Source of the DNA: NCEH01 sp043195095
GTDB taxonomy: Bacteria; Pseudomonadota; Alphaproteobacteria; Rhizobiales; Xanthobacteraceae
DNA: 64,000 bases
Strand: one strand, 5' to 3'
NCBI RefSeq assembly: GCF_043195095.1
Contig: NZ_JBAFWN010000013.1
Shown here: piece by piece, positions 16,178 through 25,900 of the stretch
Position numbering within the stretch: position 1 is the first letter of the stretch
Layout of the letters: every line of letters begins with the position of its first letter
The notes under the pieces: model-generated
Told to the model about the DNA's origin: nothing
What the model saw: only the letters and a program-made list of their open reading frames with translations
The model's database searches: none
Position numbers and translations under genes: made by a program

Positions 16178-16648
16178 CTACTTGACGATGATGGTGCCGG
16201 TCATGCCGGATTCCCGGTGACCGGGGATGAGGCAAGAGAAGTCGAACTCCCCGACCTTGGTGAACTTCCAGACAATTTCGCCGGTCTTCTTCGGTGCCAG
16301 GCGCTTGGCGTTGGGATCGTCATGCTCCATGTCCGGGTTCTTCATCATCTCGGCCATGTGCTTGAGGTTTCCGTCGAGCGTGCCGACGACGATCTCGTGA
16401 TCGAGCTCACCATTGTTACGGATGGCGAACTTGACCTGCTCTCCCTTGCGGATGTCGATCCGGTTCGGGATGAACACCATCTTCCCGTCCGATTCGCGCA
16501 TGGTGATCTGGACGGTGCGTGCCGGTTTCTTGGGATCTCCAGGCTCGCCATACGCGCGGTCATCCCCATGGGAATGGCCAGCGTCGGCCAGCGCTGCGGT
16601 CGACAGGGTAAGGGCCGCAAGCGCGGCGATCAGGAATCGTGGTTGCAC
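16178..16648 (-). CDS. Periplasmic cupredoxin
   Basis: A 156-residue blue-copper-like protein, with a signal peptide and a C-terminal cupredoxin fold. The candidate copper ligands are the His of LDHEIVVG and the Cys, His and Met of FSCLIPGHRESGMTG; a Met/His-rich loop (HMAEMMKNPDMEHDD) lies between. I chose the GTG at 16648 because AGAAGGA precedes it by about 6 bases and the signal peptide (QPRFLIAALAALTLSTAALA) then begins properly; the ATG at 16675 is an alternative with no such site. It starts 13 bases after the multicopper oxidase gene and may carry electrons or copper for it. Confidence 0.87.
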   Translation of the reverse strand: MQPRFLIAALAALTLSTAALADAGHSHGDDRAYGEPGDPKKPARTVQITMRESDGKMVFIPNRIDIRKGEQVKFAIRNNGELDHEIVVGTLDGNLKHMAEMMKNPDMEHDDPNAKRLAPKKTGEIVWKFTKVGEFDFSCLIPGHRESGMTGTIIVK

Positions 16649-16661
16649 GTAGGAATCCTTC

Positions 16662-18059
16662 TCAATGATTGCCATGGGGGGATTTTTTGCCGGGTTTCAC
16701 GACGTTGAACTCGGCGGTCCTCGACTTGTCGAACGCGGCAGGAGGCTCGCGTTCGGCTCTTTTCGGTTCGCCCTTCCACTCAAAGGCGACCGTACCTTCC
16801 GGGTGCTTGAACCATCCCGGATCCTTGTAATCGCCGGATGCGAGCCCCTCGCGCACCTTGACGACCGAGAACATGCCGCCCATCTCGACCGCCCCGAACT
16901 GGGCGAAGCCCGTCATCATCGGCAGGGTGTTGTCGGGCAGCGGCATCTCCATCTCGCCCATGTCCGCCATGCCGGCCGTGCCCATCGGCATGTAGTCGGG
17001 GACGAGCTTGCGGACCTTCTTGGCGAACTCCTTCTTGTCGACGCCGATGAAGTTGCGCACGTCGTGGCCCATGGCGTTCATGGTGTGATGCGACTTGTGG
17101 CAGTGGATCGCCCAATCGCCGGACTTGTCGGCGACGAAATCGAAGGCCCGCATCTGCCCGACCGCGCAGTCGATGGTGACCTCGGGCCAAGCAGCGCCCT
17201 CGGGAACCCAGCCGCCATCAGTGCACGACACCTTGAAGTCGTAGCCGTGCATGTGGATGGGGTGGTTCGTCATGGTGAGATTGCCGAACCGGATGCGGAC
17301 CTTATCGCCCTTGCCGGCAACGATGTGGTCGATGCCGGGGAAGACCCGGCTGTTCCAGGTCCACATATTGAAGTTGGTCATCTCGGCGACCTTCGGCACA
17401 TAGGTGCCGGGATCGATGTCGTAGGCCGCCATCAGGAACACGAAGTCCCGGTCAACGCGGCGAAATGCGGGATCCTTCGGATGCACCACGAAGAAGCCCA
17501 TCATGCCCATGGCCATCTGGACCATCTCGTCGGCATGAGGGTGGTACATGAAGGTGCCGCTCTTCTGGAGCTGAAACTCGTAGACGAAGGTCTTGCCCGG
17601 CTTGATATGCGGTTGGGTCAGCCCACCGACCCCATCCATGCCGCTCGGCAGCAACTGGCCATGCCAGTGGATGGTGGTGTGTTCCGGCAGCTTGTTGGTG
17701 ACGAAGATGCGGACCTTGTCGCCCTCGACCGCCTCGATCGTCGGTCCGGGCGACTGGCCGTTATAGCCCCACAGATGGCCGACCATGCCCGGCGAGAACT
17801 CGCGCACGACCGGTTCGGCGACGAGATGGAACTCCTTCCAGTCGCCGTTCATCCGCCAGGGCAGGGTCCAGCCATTGAGCGTGACGACGGGCTGGTAGTC
17901 CGGACCGCTCGTCGGAACGAGCGGTGGCTGCATGACCGCCTCTTTCATGGTGGCGGCTTCGGGGATCGCGGCCGCCTGGGCGCGGCCTGAGACGGCGCTT
18001 GCGCTGATCAGTGCCATGCCACCGGAGGCGCCGAGGAAATTTCGACGTGAGATCGTCAT
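16662..18059 (-). CDS. Tat-exported multicopper oxidase (copper-resistance type)
   Basis: A 465-residue three-domain multicopper oxidase, probably oxidising Cu+ to less toxic Cu2+ in the periplasm. It opens with a twin-arginine signal (ISRRNFLGASGG). The copper-site motifs appear in order: HWHG, YHPHADE, HPIHMHG and HCHKSHHTM. A Met-rich stretch near the C terminus (MPMGTAGMADMGEMEMP) resembles the extra copper-binding regions of CueO/CopA oxidases. It lies between the TolC-type channel gene (19 bases upstream) and the cupredoxin gene. A second, different oxidase lies in the other arm of the island at 26790-28283. Confidence 0.92.
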   Translation of the reverse strand: MTISRRNFLGASGGMALISASAVSGRAQAAAIPEAATMKEAVMQPPLVPTSGPDYQPVVTLNGWTLPWRMNGDWKEFHLVAEPVVREFSPGMVGHLWGYNGQSPGPTIEAVEGDKVRIFVTNKLPEHTTIHWHGQLLPSGMDGVGGLTQPHIKPGKTFVYEFQLQKSGTFMYHPHADEMVQMAMGMMGFFVVHPKDPAFRRVDRDFVFLMAAYDIDPGTYVPKVAEMTNFNMWTWNSRVFPGIDHIVAGKGDKVRIRFGNLTMTNHPIHMHGYDFKVSCTDGGWVPEGAAWPEVTIDCAVGQMRAFDFVADKSGDWAIHCHKSHHTMNAMGHDVRNFIGVDKKEFAKKVRKLVPDYMPMGTAGMADMGEMEMPLPDNTLPMMTGFAQFGAVEMGGMFSVVKVREGLASGDYKDPGWFKHPEGTVAFEWKGEPKRAEREPPAAFDKSRTAEFNVVKPGKKSPHGNH

Positions 18060-18078
18060 GATGGTCTCCTTTCTCGGG

Positions 18079-19545
18079 TCAGTTCACGCCGCCTTCGGCG
18101 GCCGCTGCCATGACGGAGCCTTCGCCAGCCGAGCCGGCTGAACTGCCTCCGCCGATGATCGCGGTCTCGAAGTCCACGGTGGCGATGAAGAAGTCGCGCT
18201 TGGCGGAGATCGCCGCGACGTTGGTGGCGATGCTTTCCCGCGCCGTCGTCAGAAGCTCGAAGACGTCGATCAGCATGCCGTTGTATTCGAGCAGGGCCTG
18301 CTCGTTGATCGTCCGGCGTAGCGGCAGAATGCTGTTCTGATACTGGCGGGCGATGTCGTAGCTGCCGCGATAGGTGAGATAGGCCGCGCGCGCTTCCGAG
18401 CGCACGTTCACGGCTTTTTCCATCAGGCGGTTGACCGCCTGCATGTAAGTCTCCCGCGATCGGCGCACGTTGACTTCGCCGCCGTCGAAGATCGGGATCT
18501 GGATTTCGAGCTCGAAGCCGCGCGGCGACGAGCTCTCCCGTACGCCGTCCACGGTCGATCGCTCGTAGTTGCCGCGCCAGCCACCATCGAGCATGGAGAT
18601 GAACCGCGTCGCCTCGGTCAGCCCGAGGGTCTTGGCCATGGCATCGAGCTCGAGGCGCGCCGCGATGAGATCGACGCGCTTTCGAATGGCATCGACTTCG
18701 ACCTGCTGTGCGGTCTGGATGCGGGGCATGCCCGGGAGCTGACCCGGCAATCTGTAGTCGACGTCGGGCCCCCACAGGCCCAGGATGCGGGTCAGGGCCT
18801 CGCGGTCCGTCCCGACCTTCAATCGAGCCTGGGCAAGCTCGTTGGACACCTCTGCGTAGAAGGAACTCGCTCGCGCCTGGTCGAGCTTCTTCGCGGCGCC
18901 TGTCTCTCCGAGCTTGCGCGTGAGGTCGGCGGCTGCATCAGCCGAGACCCGTGCCTGCTCGAGGAAGGACGCGGTCTGCCGCGACGCCACAGCGCGGTAG
19001 TAGGCGCGGCGGGTCTCCGCCGCAGTGCGGAAGGTTGCCTCGATTGCCTTCTGCCGGGCGGCTTCGAACTGCGTCCTGGCGATGTCGCTGCGGGCCGGAA
19101 GTGTCAGGAGCGCCAGGATGTTGGCGACCACGCGACGTTCGATATCCAGCGAAGCACCGGTGGAAAGCCGCTCGACCCCGATGACCGGATTTGGCGGCAG
19201 GCTGGCCTCGACGAAGGCGGCCTCGGAAATGCCGAGCGCATTGTACTCGGCCTGAAGACCGCGATTGTTGATGAGCGCAAGCTGGACAGCGCCGTCTGCG
19301 GTCAGGGGTTTGGCCAGGAGCGCCTTGACGCGGCTCTGGACCGCGGACGCCTCGGCGGAGGACGCGATCTTCACGGTGTCCTTGCCGATCGCGGCCGAGA
19401 CCTCCGCCGACACCGGGCTCATGCCGCCGTCCGGCGTGAAGGTTACGCAGCCACCCAGTGTCGTGGCGACGGCGCCGATCGCGACAAGCCGCTTCCAAGG
19501 CGGCGCAGGAAGAGGCTTCGCCTGGCTATCGATTGTGAGCGCCAT
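18079..19545 (-). CDS. TolC/NodT-family outer-membrane efflux lipoprotein (CusC-like)
   Basis: A 488-residue outer-membrane channel of the TolC family, which completes the tripartite Cus-type pump. The N terminus has a lipobox (TTLGGCVTF), so it is lipid-anchored as in the NodT/CusC branch. Two outer-membrane-efflux repeats follow, with long coiled-coil helices rich in Ala, Glu and Arg, for example AAETRRAYYRAVASRQ and AVNRLMEKAVNVRSEARAAY. Its ATG shares one base with the stop of the small lipoprotein gene (TAATG), indicating coupled translation. CusB and CusA are encoded divergently at 21574-26156. Confidence 0.9.
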   Translation of the reverse strand: MALTIDSQAKPLPAPPWKRLVAIGAVATTLGGCVTFTPDGGMSPVSAEVSAAIGKDTVKIASSAEASAVQSRVKALLAKPLTADGAVQLALINNRGLQAEYNALGISEAAFVEASLPPNPVIGVERLSTGASLDIERRVVANILALLTLPARSDIARTQFEAARQKAIEATFRTAAETRRAYYRAVASRQTASFLEQARVSADAAADLTRKLGETGAAKKLDQARASSFYAEVSNELAQARLKVGTDREALTRILGLWGPDVDYRLPGQLPGMPRIQTAQQVEVDAIRKRVDLIAARLELDAMAKTLGLTEATRFISMLDGGWRGNYERSTVDGVRESSSPRGFELEIQIPIFDGGEVNVRRSRETYMQAVNRLMEKAVNVRSEARAAYLTYRGSYDIARQYQNSILPLRRTINEQALLEYNGMLIDVFELLTTARESIATNVAAISAKRDFFIATVDFETAIIGGGSSAGSAGEGSVMAAAAEGGVN

Positions 19546-19763
19546 TATTCGCCCCCCGTCTTGGGAGCGACGCGCTCATTGCGCTCGATCCAGGGTTTCG
19601 GATCGACCGGACGGTAATCAACCGTTCCCGCGGTGACGGGCGCGTAGCGCAAGGGCTTCACGCTCGAACTCGCATCGGATGGGCTCGGCCCCACCTCGAT
19701 CGCGGGCGGTCCGGAACATGCGGACAGAACGACGGCGAAGGCCGTCATCAAGACAGGTTTCAT
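19545..19763 (-). CDS. Small lipoprotein
   Basis: A 72-residue predicted lipoprotein: signal MKPVLMTAFAVVLSAC with the lipobox Cys at about residue 16, then a short Pro- and Ser-rich tail (PKPWIERNERVAPKTGGE). The ATG at 19763 begins the signal peptide directly and GAGG stands about 8 bases before it; the longer frame adds residues that block the signal. It overlaps the TolC-type gene by one base, so it may assist assembly of that channel. No family is recognised. Confidence 0.72.
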   Translation of the reverse strand: MKPVLMTAFAVVLSACSGPPAIEVGPSPSDASSSVKPLRYAPVTAGTVDYRPVDPKPWIERNERVAPKTGGE

Positions 19764-19941
19764 GGAGATCCTCGGAATCGGCCCAGTCGGCCTGAGCGGC
19801 ATGGCCGCGCGGCATCGAACAGCGATCTTCAGCGGCTGCGGAGACGCAGCGGCGAAGGCCGTCGGCAGAAACCCGAAGACGGAAACGGAGACGGATCTTG
19901 TCCGTCAGCGATCAGAGGTCGTGAAGGGAGTCGGCCGACGA

Positions 19942-20355
19942 TCAGACGTCGGCGGACCTCGGCGGGCGCTCGAGGCGCGTCGCGGACGATCCCTTTACAC
20001 CCGCCTCGAGCGACGGATGATCGATGGTCCGCACAAAAGCAATGATCGCCATAGCGCATGCGCTGGCGGGAATCGCAGTGTGGCAGGCCATGGCGCAGCA
20101 GGAGTTGGATGCATCGCCGCGCTGATGTTTGGCCGCGCAGGCCGAGCCGTCTGCTTCCAGACAAGCGGAGTTCTGGGCGAGGTCGCTGTCGCCGTGCTCA
20201 TGCGATCCGCTGGAATGGCTGGCTTCGATCGGCGCGTGGTGCCCTTTCCCGCCGCTCGATACCATCAAGCTGCTCGCAATGCCCCAACCCGTGCTTGTCA
20301 CCGAAAAGGCGAGCACGGTCAGAAGAATCACAAAGGAACGAAGCGAGTGCATCAT
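19942..20355 (-). CDS. Small Cys/His-rich exported protein (copper-island set, member 1)
   Basis: A 137-residue protein with an N-terminal hydrophobic signal segment (SFVILLTVLAFSVTSTGWG), then a His-rich part (GKGHHAPIEASHSSGSHEHG) and a Cys cluster NSCCAMACH. It starts at one of two adjacent ATGs (20355 or 20352). The pattern fits a periplasmic or membrane-attached metal binder. It heads the minus-strand arm of the copper island, 178 bp ahead of the lipoprotein gene, and is divergent from a second such protein at 20638. The large opposite-strand frame over it lacks these features and is taken as a shadow. Confidence 0.6.
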   Translation of the reverse strand: MMHSLRSFVILLTVLAFSVTSTGWGIASSLMVSSGGKGHHAPIEASHSSGSHEHGDSDLAQNSACLEADGSACAAKHQRGDASNSCCAMACHTAIPASACAMAIIAFVRTIDHPSLEAGVKGSSATRLERPPRSADV

Positions 20356-20637
20356 ATCGCATCGCAAAATACGGGTGACGCCGTGAATGGCAAGGACCAT
20401 TTTGGCGTCATGTGAAAAAGCTCCGACGCTGGTGCTCGGCAGTCACACGAAAATTCCTTGCAAGGCTTCCGCTGTTGAACGCCAACCCGTGAGTACGACG
20501 TGTTAGACGGCTCAGGATGACGAAACAATTATCCACGCGACTTTGACGTGACGATGGCCGTCATTGCTGCGGTATCTGCCGAGAACGTGAACGCAATGCT
20601 CTTCCGCCGGTCAAGCCATTGTGAGATTTAGGATGCG
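20356..20637. promoter_or_regulatory. Divergent control region of the copper island
   Basis: 282 bp separate the two arms of the island and must hold promoters in both directions. I do not find a clean CueR- or CopR-type operator by eye, and no metal-responsive regulator gene lies in the window, so control is probably supplied from elsewhere. Confidence 0.4.
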
Positions 20638-21033
20638 ATGATCCGGTCCCAGCTCTTTCGACTTCTCTCGATCCTGGCGATCGTGGGCATGGTCGCTGTT
20701 CCCGTCGTTGCACCTGCGGGTGCCGGCATGGTGGCGGCTGTGTCGATGGCCGAGCCGTCGGATATGGCGATGTCGGACATGGACATGTCGGATGCGGCGA
20801 TGTCCGACGACATGCCATGCTGCCCCTCCCAACAGCAGCAACAGACACCCGATTGCGGCAAGGCGACCTGCCCGTCGATGGCGCTCTGCTTTGCCAAGTG
20901 CTTCTCAAGCGGACCACCGGCAGCCGTCGTCCGGTCGTTGCCGATACACGCGGGCAAACTGTTCGGCCTGAAGGCCGATACCCGGCTCGCCAGCCTGGCG
21001 CCCCCGCCACTGATGCGACCTCCGCGAATCTAG
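20638..21033 (+). CDS. Small Cys/Met-rich exported protein (copper-island set, member 2)
   Basis: A 131-residue protein with a signal segment (LLSILAIVGMVAVPVVAPAGA), a Met/Asp repeat region (MAMSDMDMSDAAMSDDM) and then six cysteines (CCPSQQQQQTPDCGKATC, LCFAKC). Met-x-Met and CC motifs suggest Cu+ or Ag+ binding in the periplasm. The ATG at 20638 overlaps the end of a GGATG stretch. It leads the plus-strand arm that encodes FixH-like protein, CusB and CusA. No named family is recognised. Confidence 0.62.
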   Translation: MIRSQLFRLLSILAIVGMVAVPVVAPAGAGMVAAVSMAEPSDMAMSDMDMSDAAMSDDMPCCPSQQQQQTPDCGKATCPSMALCFAKCFSSGPPAAVVRSLPIHAGKLFGLKADTRLASLAPPPLMRPPRI

Positions 21034-21172
21034 GTCTCAGCGCCGGCCTTAGGGCTGGCGGATCGTCGGGCAGCCTGGGCGCTGCGCGGCGGTCTTGCGC
21101 GCCGCCATGTGCTGCCGCGCGCCACTCCGCCTTTCCGGTGGATCTGACACACTGAGACTCCAGGAACGACAC

Positions 21173-21577
21173 ATGACCACGTTCAATTCCGCGCGCGCCT
21201 TTGGCGCGGCGATCCTCGCCCTGTCATTGGCCGTGCCTCTGACGTCCACCTTCGCTGCCGCGAGCGACTACGAATTCCAGCTCGTCCAGACGGATATCAA
21301 GAAAGGCGACGCCCTCATTGCGGTCCGCCTGATCAACAAGAAGACCGGCAAGCCCGTGCCGGACGCCGTCATCTTCGCCACCCGGCTCGATATGGCACCC
21401 GAGGGCATGCAAAGCATGGCGACGAAACTGGAGCCAGTGTCCGGCGCGGAACCGGGGGTCTACCAGTTCAAGGCCAATCTCAGCATGGCCGGCGGCTGGC
21501 AGCTCTCGCTCGGCGCCAAGGTGCAGGGCGAGGCCGATACGGTCGAGAGCAAGCTGGTTCTCAAGGCAATCCCATGA
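21173..21577 (+). CDS. FixH/YtkA-like exported protein
   Basis: A 134-residue exported protein: signal peptide ending near TFAA-ASDY, then a single immunoglobulin-like YtkA/FixH domain (VRLINKKTGKPVPDAVIFATRLDM ... GGWQLSLGAKVQGE). Domains of this kind often occur beside heavy-metal RND pumps and copper chaperones. The ATG at 21173 follows CCAGGAACG; the longer upstream frame has no signal peptide. Its stop overlaps the cusB start (ATGA), so it belongs to the cusBA operon. Confidence 0.8.
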   Translation: MTTFNSARAFGAAILALSLAVPLTSTFAAASDYEFQLVQTDIKKGDALIAVRLINKKTGKPVPDAVIFATRLDMAPEGMQSMATKLEPVSGAEPGVYQFKANLSMAGGWQLSLGAKVQGEADTVESKLVLKAIP

Positions 21578-22986
21578 GACCCCGGATCGCTTCGGTGGTC
21601 CTCACCCTCGCCGCCCTGATGGCGGCGGGGGCCGGGGGATACTACGCCGGCCGCCATGAGCTCCGATTGCCGGAACTCGGGGCGTTTCCGCTTCCATCCG
21701 CCCGAGCCGCGCAGGTGGTGTCGGGACCAGTGATCTATCATCGCGACCCCGATGGCAGACCGTTCTACGCCGCCGAGCCCCGCAAGACGGCGGATGGGCG
21801 TGCCTTTCGGCCGGTCCATGCCAGCGAAGATGTCAGCTTCGAGGATGCGCTGGAAGACGTGTCCGCAGTCTCGGGAGCGGCAGGAACCAAGCGCGTCCTC
21901 TATTACCGCAACCCGATGGGCCTGCCCGACACCTCGCCGGTGCCGAAGAAAGATTCCATGGGGATGGACTACATCCCGGTCTATGCGGGCGAGGACGATG
22001 ACGGGAGCACCGTCAGGGTCAGTCCAGGTCGTCTGCAACGCACCGGCGTGCGCTCGGAACCCGCGCAGCAGCGCGTCCTTTCGGTCCCCATCCGCGGTTC
22101 CGGAACGATCCAGCTCGATGAACGGCGGATCGTCGTCGTCGCTGTGCGCTCCGACGCCTTCGTGGAGAACGTGTCCGAAGTGACGACGGGCGACCGGGTG
22201 AAAAAAGGCCAGGCCCTCCTGCGCCTCTATTCGCCGGAGGTCACCGCCGCCGGTGCGCTCTATCTGACCGATCTCAACGGCGCCGGGCGCGACGCCCTCG
22301 CCGGCGGCGCGCGCCTGCGCCTTGAGAACCTCGGTGTTCCGGCGGACGCGATCGCCGAGATAGAACGCCAGCGCAAGGTTCCCCGCTTGGTCACCTGGAC
22401 TGCTCCGCGCGACGGTGTCGTGCTTGAGCGCAATGCCGTCGAGGGCATGAAGGCCGCTCCCGGAGACGTCCTGTTCCGGCTTGCGGATGTCTCCATCGTC
22501 TGGGCGCTGGTCGATGTCGCCGAGCGCGATCTGCCGATGATCGCGCTCGGGCAGCCCGTCTCGGTGCGCGCTCGCGGCTTCGTCGACCGGGTGTTCGCGG
22601 GCAAGGTCGCGATGATCTATCCGCAGGTCAACAAGGAGACGCGCACCACCCGCGTGCGCGTCGAACTCGCCAATCCCGACGGGATCCTGCGCCCCGACAT
22701 GTATGTCGATGCCGACATCGCCACCGGCGCCGCGGCCTCGGTCGTCACCGTGCCAGCGAGCGCCGTGATCGACAGCGGCATGCGCCAAGTCGTGATCATC
22801 GACAAGGGCGAGGGCCGCTTCGAGCCTCGCCCGGTCAAGCTCGGCCGCCGGGACGCGGACTACGTCGAGATCCGGGACGGCGTCACGGCGGGCGACAAGG
22901 TCGTCGTCGCGGCGAACTTCCTCATCGATGCCGAAAGCAACCTCAAGGCGGCACTGAGCGGCCTCAACGGCGGGGTTCCCAAATGA
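21574..22986 (+). CDS. cusB: CusB-type RND periplasmic adaptor
   Basis: A 470-residue membrane-fusion protein of the Cus family, linking the CusA pump to the outer-membrane channel. Behind an N-terminal anchor it has two tandem heavy-metal-binding-like segments: a degenerate one (YHRDPDGRPFYAAEPRKT) and a canonical one (RNPMGLPDTSPVPKKDSMGM) near residues 110-130. The barrel and lipoyl domains follow. The helical hairpin is short, as in CusB. The gene overlaps the FixH-like gene upstream and the cusA start downstream, each by 4 bases. Confidence 0.92.
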   Translation: MRPRIASVVLTLAALMAAGAGGYYAGRHELRLPELGAFPLPSARAAQVVSGPVIYHRDPDGRPFYAAEPRKTADGRAFRPVHASEDVSFEDALEDVSAVSGAAGTKRVLYYRNPMGLPDTSPVPKKDSMGMDYIPVYAGEDDDGSTVRVSPGRLQRTGVRSEPAQQRVLSVPIRGSGTIQLDERRIVVVAVRSDAFVENVSEVTTGDRVKKGQALLRLYSPEVTAAGALYLTDLNGAGRDALAGGARLRLENLGVPADAIAEIERQRKVPRLVTWTAPRDGVVLERNAVEGMKAAPGDVLFRLADVSIVWALVDVAERDLPMIALGQPVSVRARGFVDRVFAGKVAMIYPQVNKETRTTRVRVELANPDGILRPDMYVDADIATGAAASVVTVPASAVIDSGMRQVVIIDKGEGRFEPRPVKLGRRDADYVEIRDGVTAGDKVVVAANFLIDAESNLKAALSGLNGGVPK

Positions 22987-25900
22987 TCGGTCGCCTCATC
23001 GCCTGGTCGGCGCGCAATGTGATGCTTGTCCTGATCGGTACGGTCTTCGCCGTCTCGGCCGGCGTCTACGCCATTCGGACCTCGCCGCTCGACGCCATTC
23101 CCGACCTCTCCGACGTGCAGGTCATCGTCTATACCGAATATCCTGGCCAGGGGCCGCAGGTCGTCGAGGACCAGGTCACCTATCCGCTGACGACGGCGAT
23201 GCTGACGGTCCCGAAGTCGAAAGTCGTGCGCGGCTTCTCCTTCTTCGGCGTCTCCTTCGTCTATGTGATCTTCCAGGACGGCACCGATCCCTATTGGGCG
23301 CGCAGTCGTGTCCTGGAATTCTTGAATGCCGCGGCACAACGCCTGCCGCAGGGCGTGACGCCCAGCCTCGGCCCGGATGCGACGGGCGTCGGCTGGGTCT
23401 ACCAATATGCCGTCATCGCCAAGGAGCGCACGCTGGCCGAACTGCGCTCGCTTCAGGACTGGACCATCCGCTACGGGGTCGCCAAGGCGGAAGGCGTCGC
23501 CGAGGTCGCCAGCGTCGGCGGCTTCGTCAAGCAGTACAATATCGTGGTCGACCCGCAGCGCCTGCGCGCCTTCGGCATCCCGCTCCAGAAGATCCGCGAG
23601 GCCGTCCGGGCGAGCAATATGGACACCGGCGGCAGATCCGTCGAATTGTCCGAGTTCGAGTTCATGGTCCGCGGCCGCGGCTACCTCAGGGGCGTCGGCG
23701 ATCTCGAGCAGATCGTCCTCAAGAATGACGGCGGCACGCCTGTCCTCCTGCGCGACGTCGCTTATGTCGAGCTCGGCCCCGACGAGCGGCGCGGCATCAC
23801 CGAGCTCAACGGCGAAGGCGAGGTCGCGAGCGGCATCGTCCTGCAGCGGTTCGGGGCGAACGCGCTCGACGTCATCGACAACGTCAAGACGCGCCTTGCG
23901 GAGATCATGCCGAGCCTGCCCAAGGGCACGGAGATCGTCCCGGTCTATGACCGCTCGCAACTCATCGACGCGGCCATCGAAACACTGAAGGGAACGCTCA
24001 TTGAGGAGAGCGTCATCGTCGCGCTGGTGTCGATCGTGTTCCTCCTGCATGTCCGAAGCGCGCTGGTCGCCATTCTGATGTTGCCGGTCGGCGTGCTGAT
24101 GGCCTTCGTGGCGATGAAACTGCTCGGCCTCGGTTCCAACATCATGAGCCTTGGCGGCATCGCCATCGCCGTCGGCGCTATGATCGACGCCGCCATCGTG
24201 ATGATCGAAAACGCTCACAAGCATCTTGAGCGGGCGCCGCCCGACAAGCCCCGCGTCGAGGTTCTGATAGAAGCGGCCAGGGAAGTCGGCCCGGCGCTGT
24301 TTTTCAGCCTTTTGATCATCACCGTCTCGTTCCTGCCGATCTTCACGCTGGAATCGCAGGAGGGCCGCCTGTTCGGGCCGCTCGCCTTCACCAAGACCTT
24401 CTCGATGGCGGCGGCCGCGCTGCTCTCGTTGACGCTGGTGCCGGCGCTGATGGTGATCTTCGTCCGGGGGCGGATCGTCCCGGAGCACAAGAATCCGATC
24501 AACCGCTTCCTGATCTTTATCTACCGGCCGGTCATTCGCGGCGTGCTCAAGGCCAAGACGCTGACGATCCTCGTCGCGCTCGCGGCACTCGGCGCCTCCT
24601 GGTGGCCCGCCACGCAGCTCGGCTCCGAGTTCATGCCGAATCTGAACGAGGGCACGCTAATGTACATGCCCACGACATTGCCGGGCATCTCGGTCACCAA
24701 GGCCGCGGAGCTTCTCCAGACCCAGGACCGCATCATCAAGTCCTTCCCCGAGGTCGAAACGGTCTACGGCAAGGCGGGACGCGCACTGACGGCGACCGAT
24801 CCGGCGCCGACCGAGATGTTCGAGACCATCATCAACCTGAAGCCGAAGGATCAATGGCGGCCGGGCGTCACCATCGACAACCTGAAGGCCGAGATGGACG
24901 CCGCGCTCCAGTTCCCCGGTGTCTCCAATGCCTGGACCATGCCGATCCGGGCCCGTATCGACATGCTCTCGACAGGGATCCGCACGCCCGTCGGCATCAA
25001 GGTATTCGGCACGGACCTGACGCAGATGGAGACCGCGGCGCGGCAGATCGAGACCGTGGTCAAGAAGGTTCCCGGCACGTCGAGCGCTTATGCCGAGCGG
25101 GTGATCGGCGGCTATTATCTCGATATCGTCCCGGATCGGAGTTCACTCGCGCGCTACGGGCTCATGATCGGCGACGTGCAGGATGTGATCGCAACGGCGC
25201 TCGGCGGCGATGCGGTCACTACAGCGGTCGAGGGGCGCGAGCGCTACAGCGTCAACATCCGCTATCCGCGCGACTTCCGCAGCGACCCGTCCTCGATCGC
25301 CGGCAATGTGCTGGTGCCGTTGCCGAACGGCGGGACCGTGCCGCTCGGCGAGGTCGCCAAGGTGCAGCTCACCCGCGGGGCGACCTCGATCCGCACGGAG
25401 AACGGCCAGCTCGCCATCTACATCTATGTCGACATCGCCGGCCGCGATCTCGGCGGATATGTCGCCGAAGCGCAGCGCGCCGTCGCGACGCAGATCGCGT
25501 TCCCGGCCGGGACCTATGTCTCGTGGAGCGGTCAGTTCGAATATCTGGAGCGCGCGGAGGCCCGGCTGAAGATCGTCGTCCCGGTCACGCTGCTGATCAT
25601 CTTCCTGCTGCTCTATCTGAACTTCCGCCGGATTACCGAGACGCTGATCGTGATGCTGTCGCTGCCGTTCGCGCTGGTCGGCGGCCTCTGGCTGATGTGG
25701 TGGCTCGGCTTCAACATGTCGGTTGCGGTCGCTGTCGGCTTCATCGCGCTCGCCGGCGTGGCCGCGGAAACGGGTGTGATCATGCTGATCTACCTCGACC
25801 ACGCTTGGAGCGAACAGCGTGCGGTCGCTGAGGCGGCGCGCCGAAGTCTGACGCGGGCCGATCTCCAGCATGCCATCATGGAAGGGGCCGTCGAGCGCGT

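Noticed and set aside
19762..20415. 217-residue plus-strand open frame over the small Cys/His-rich gene
   Set aside because: The minus-strand frame has a signal peptide and clustered Cys/His, while this one is only Arg/Gly/Ala-rich.
22860..24488. 542-residue minus-strand open frame
   Set aside because: Antisense to cusBA, whose family identity is certain.
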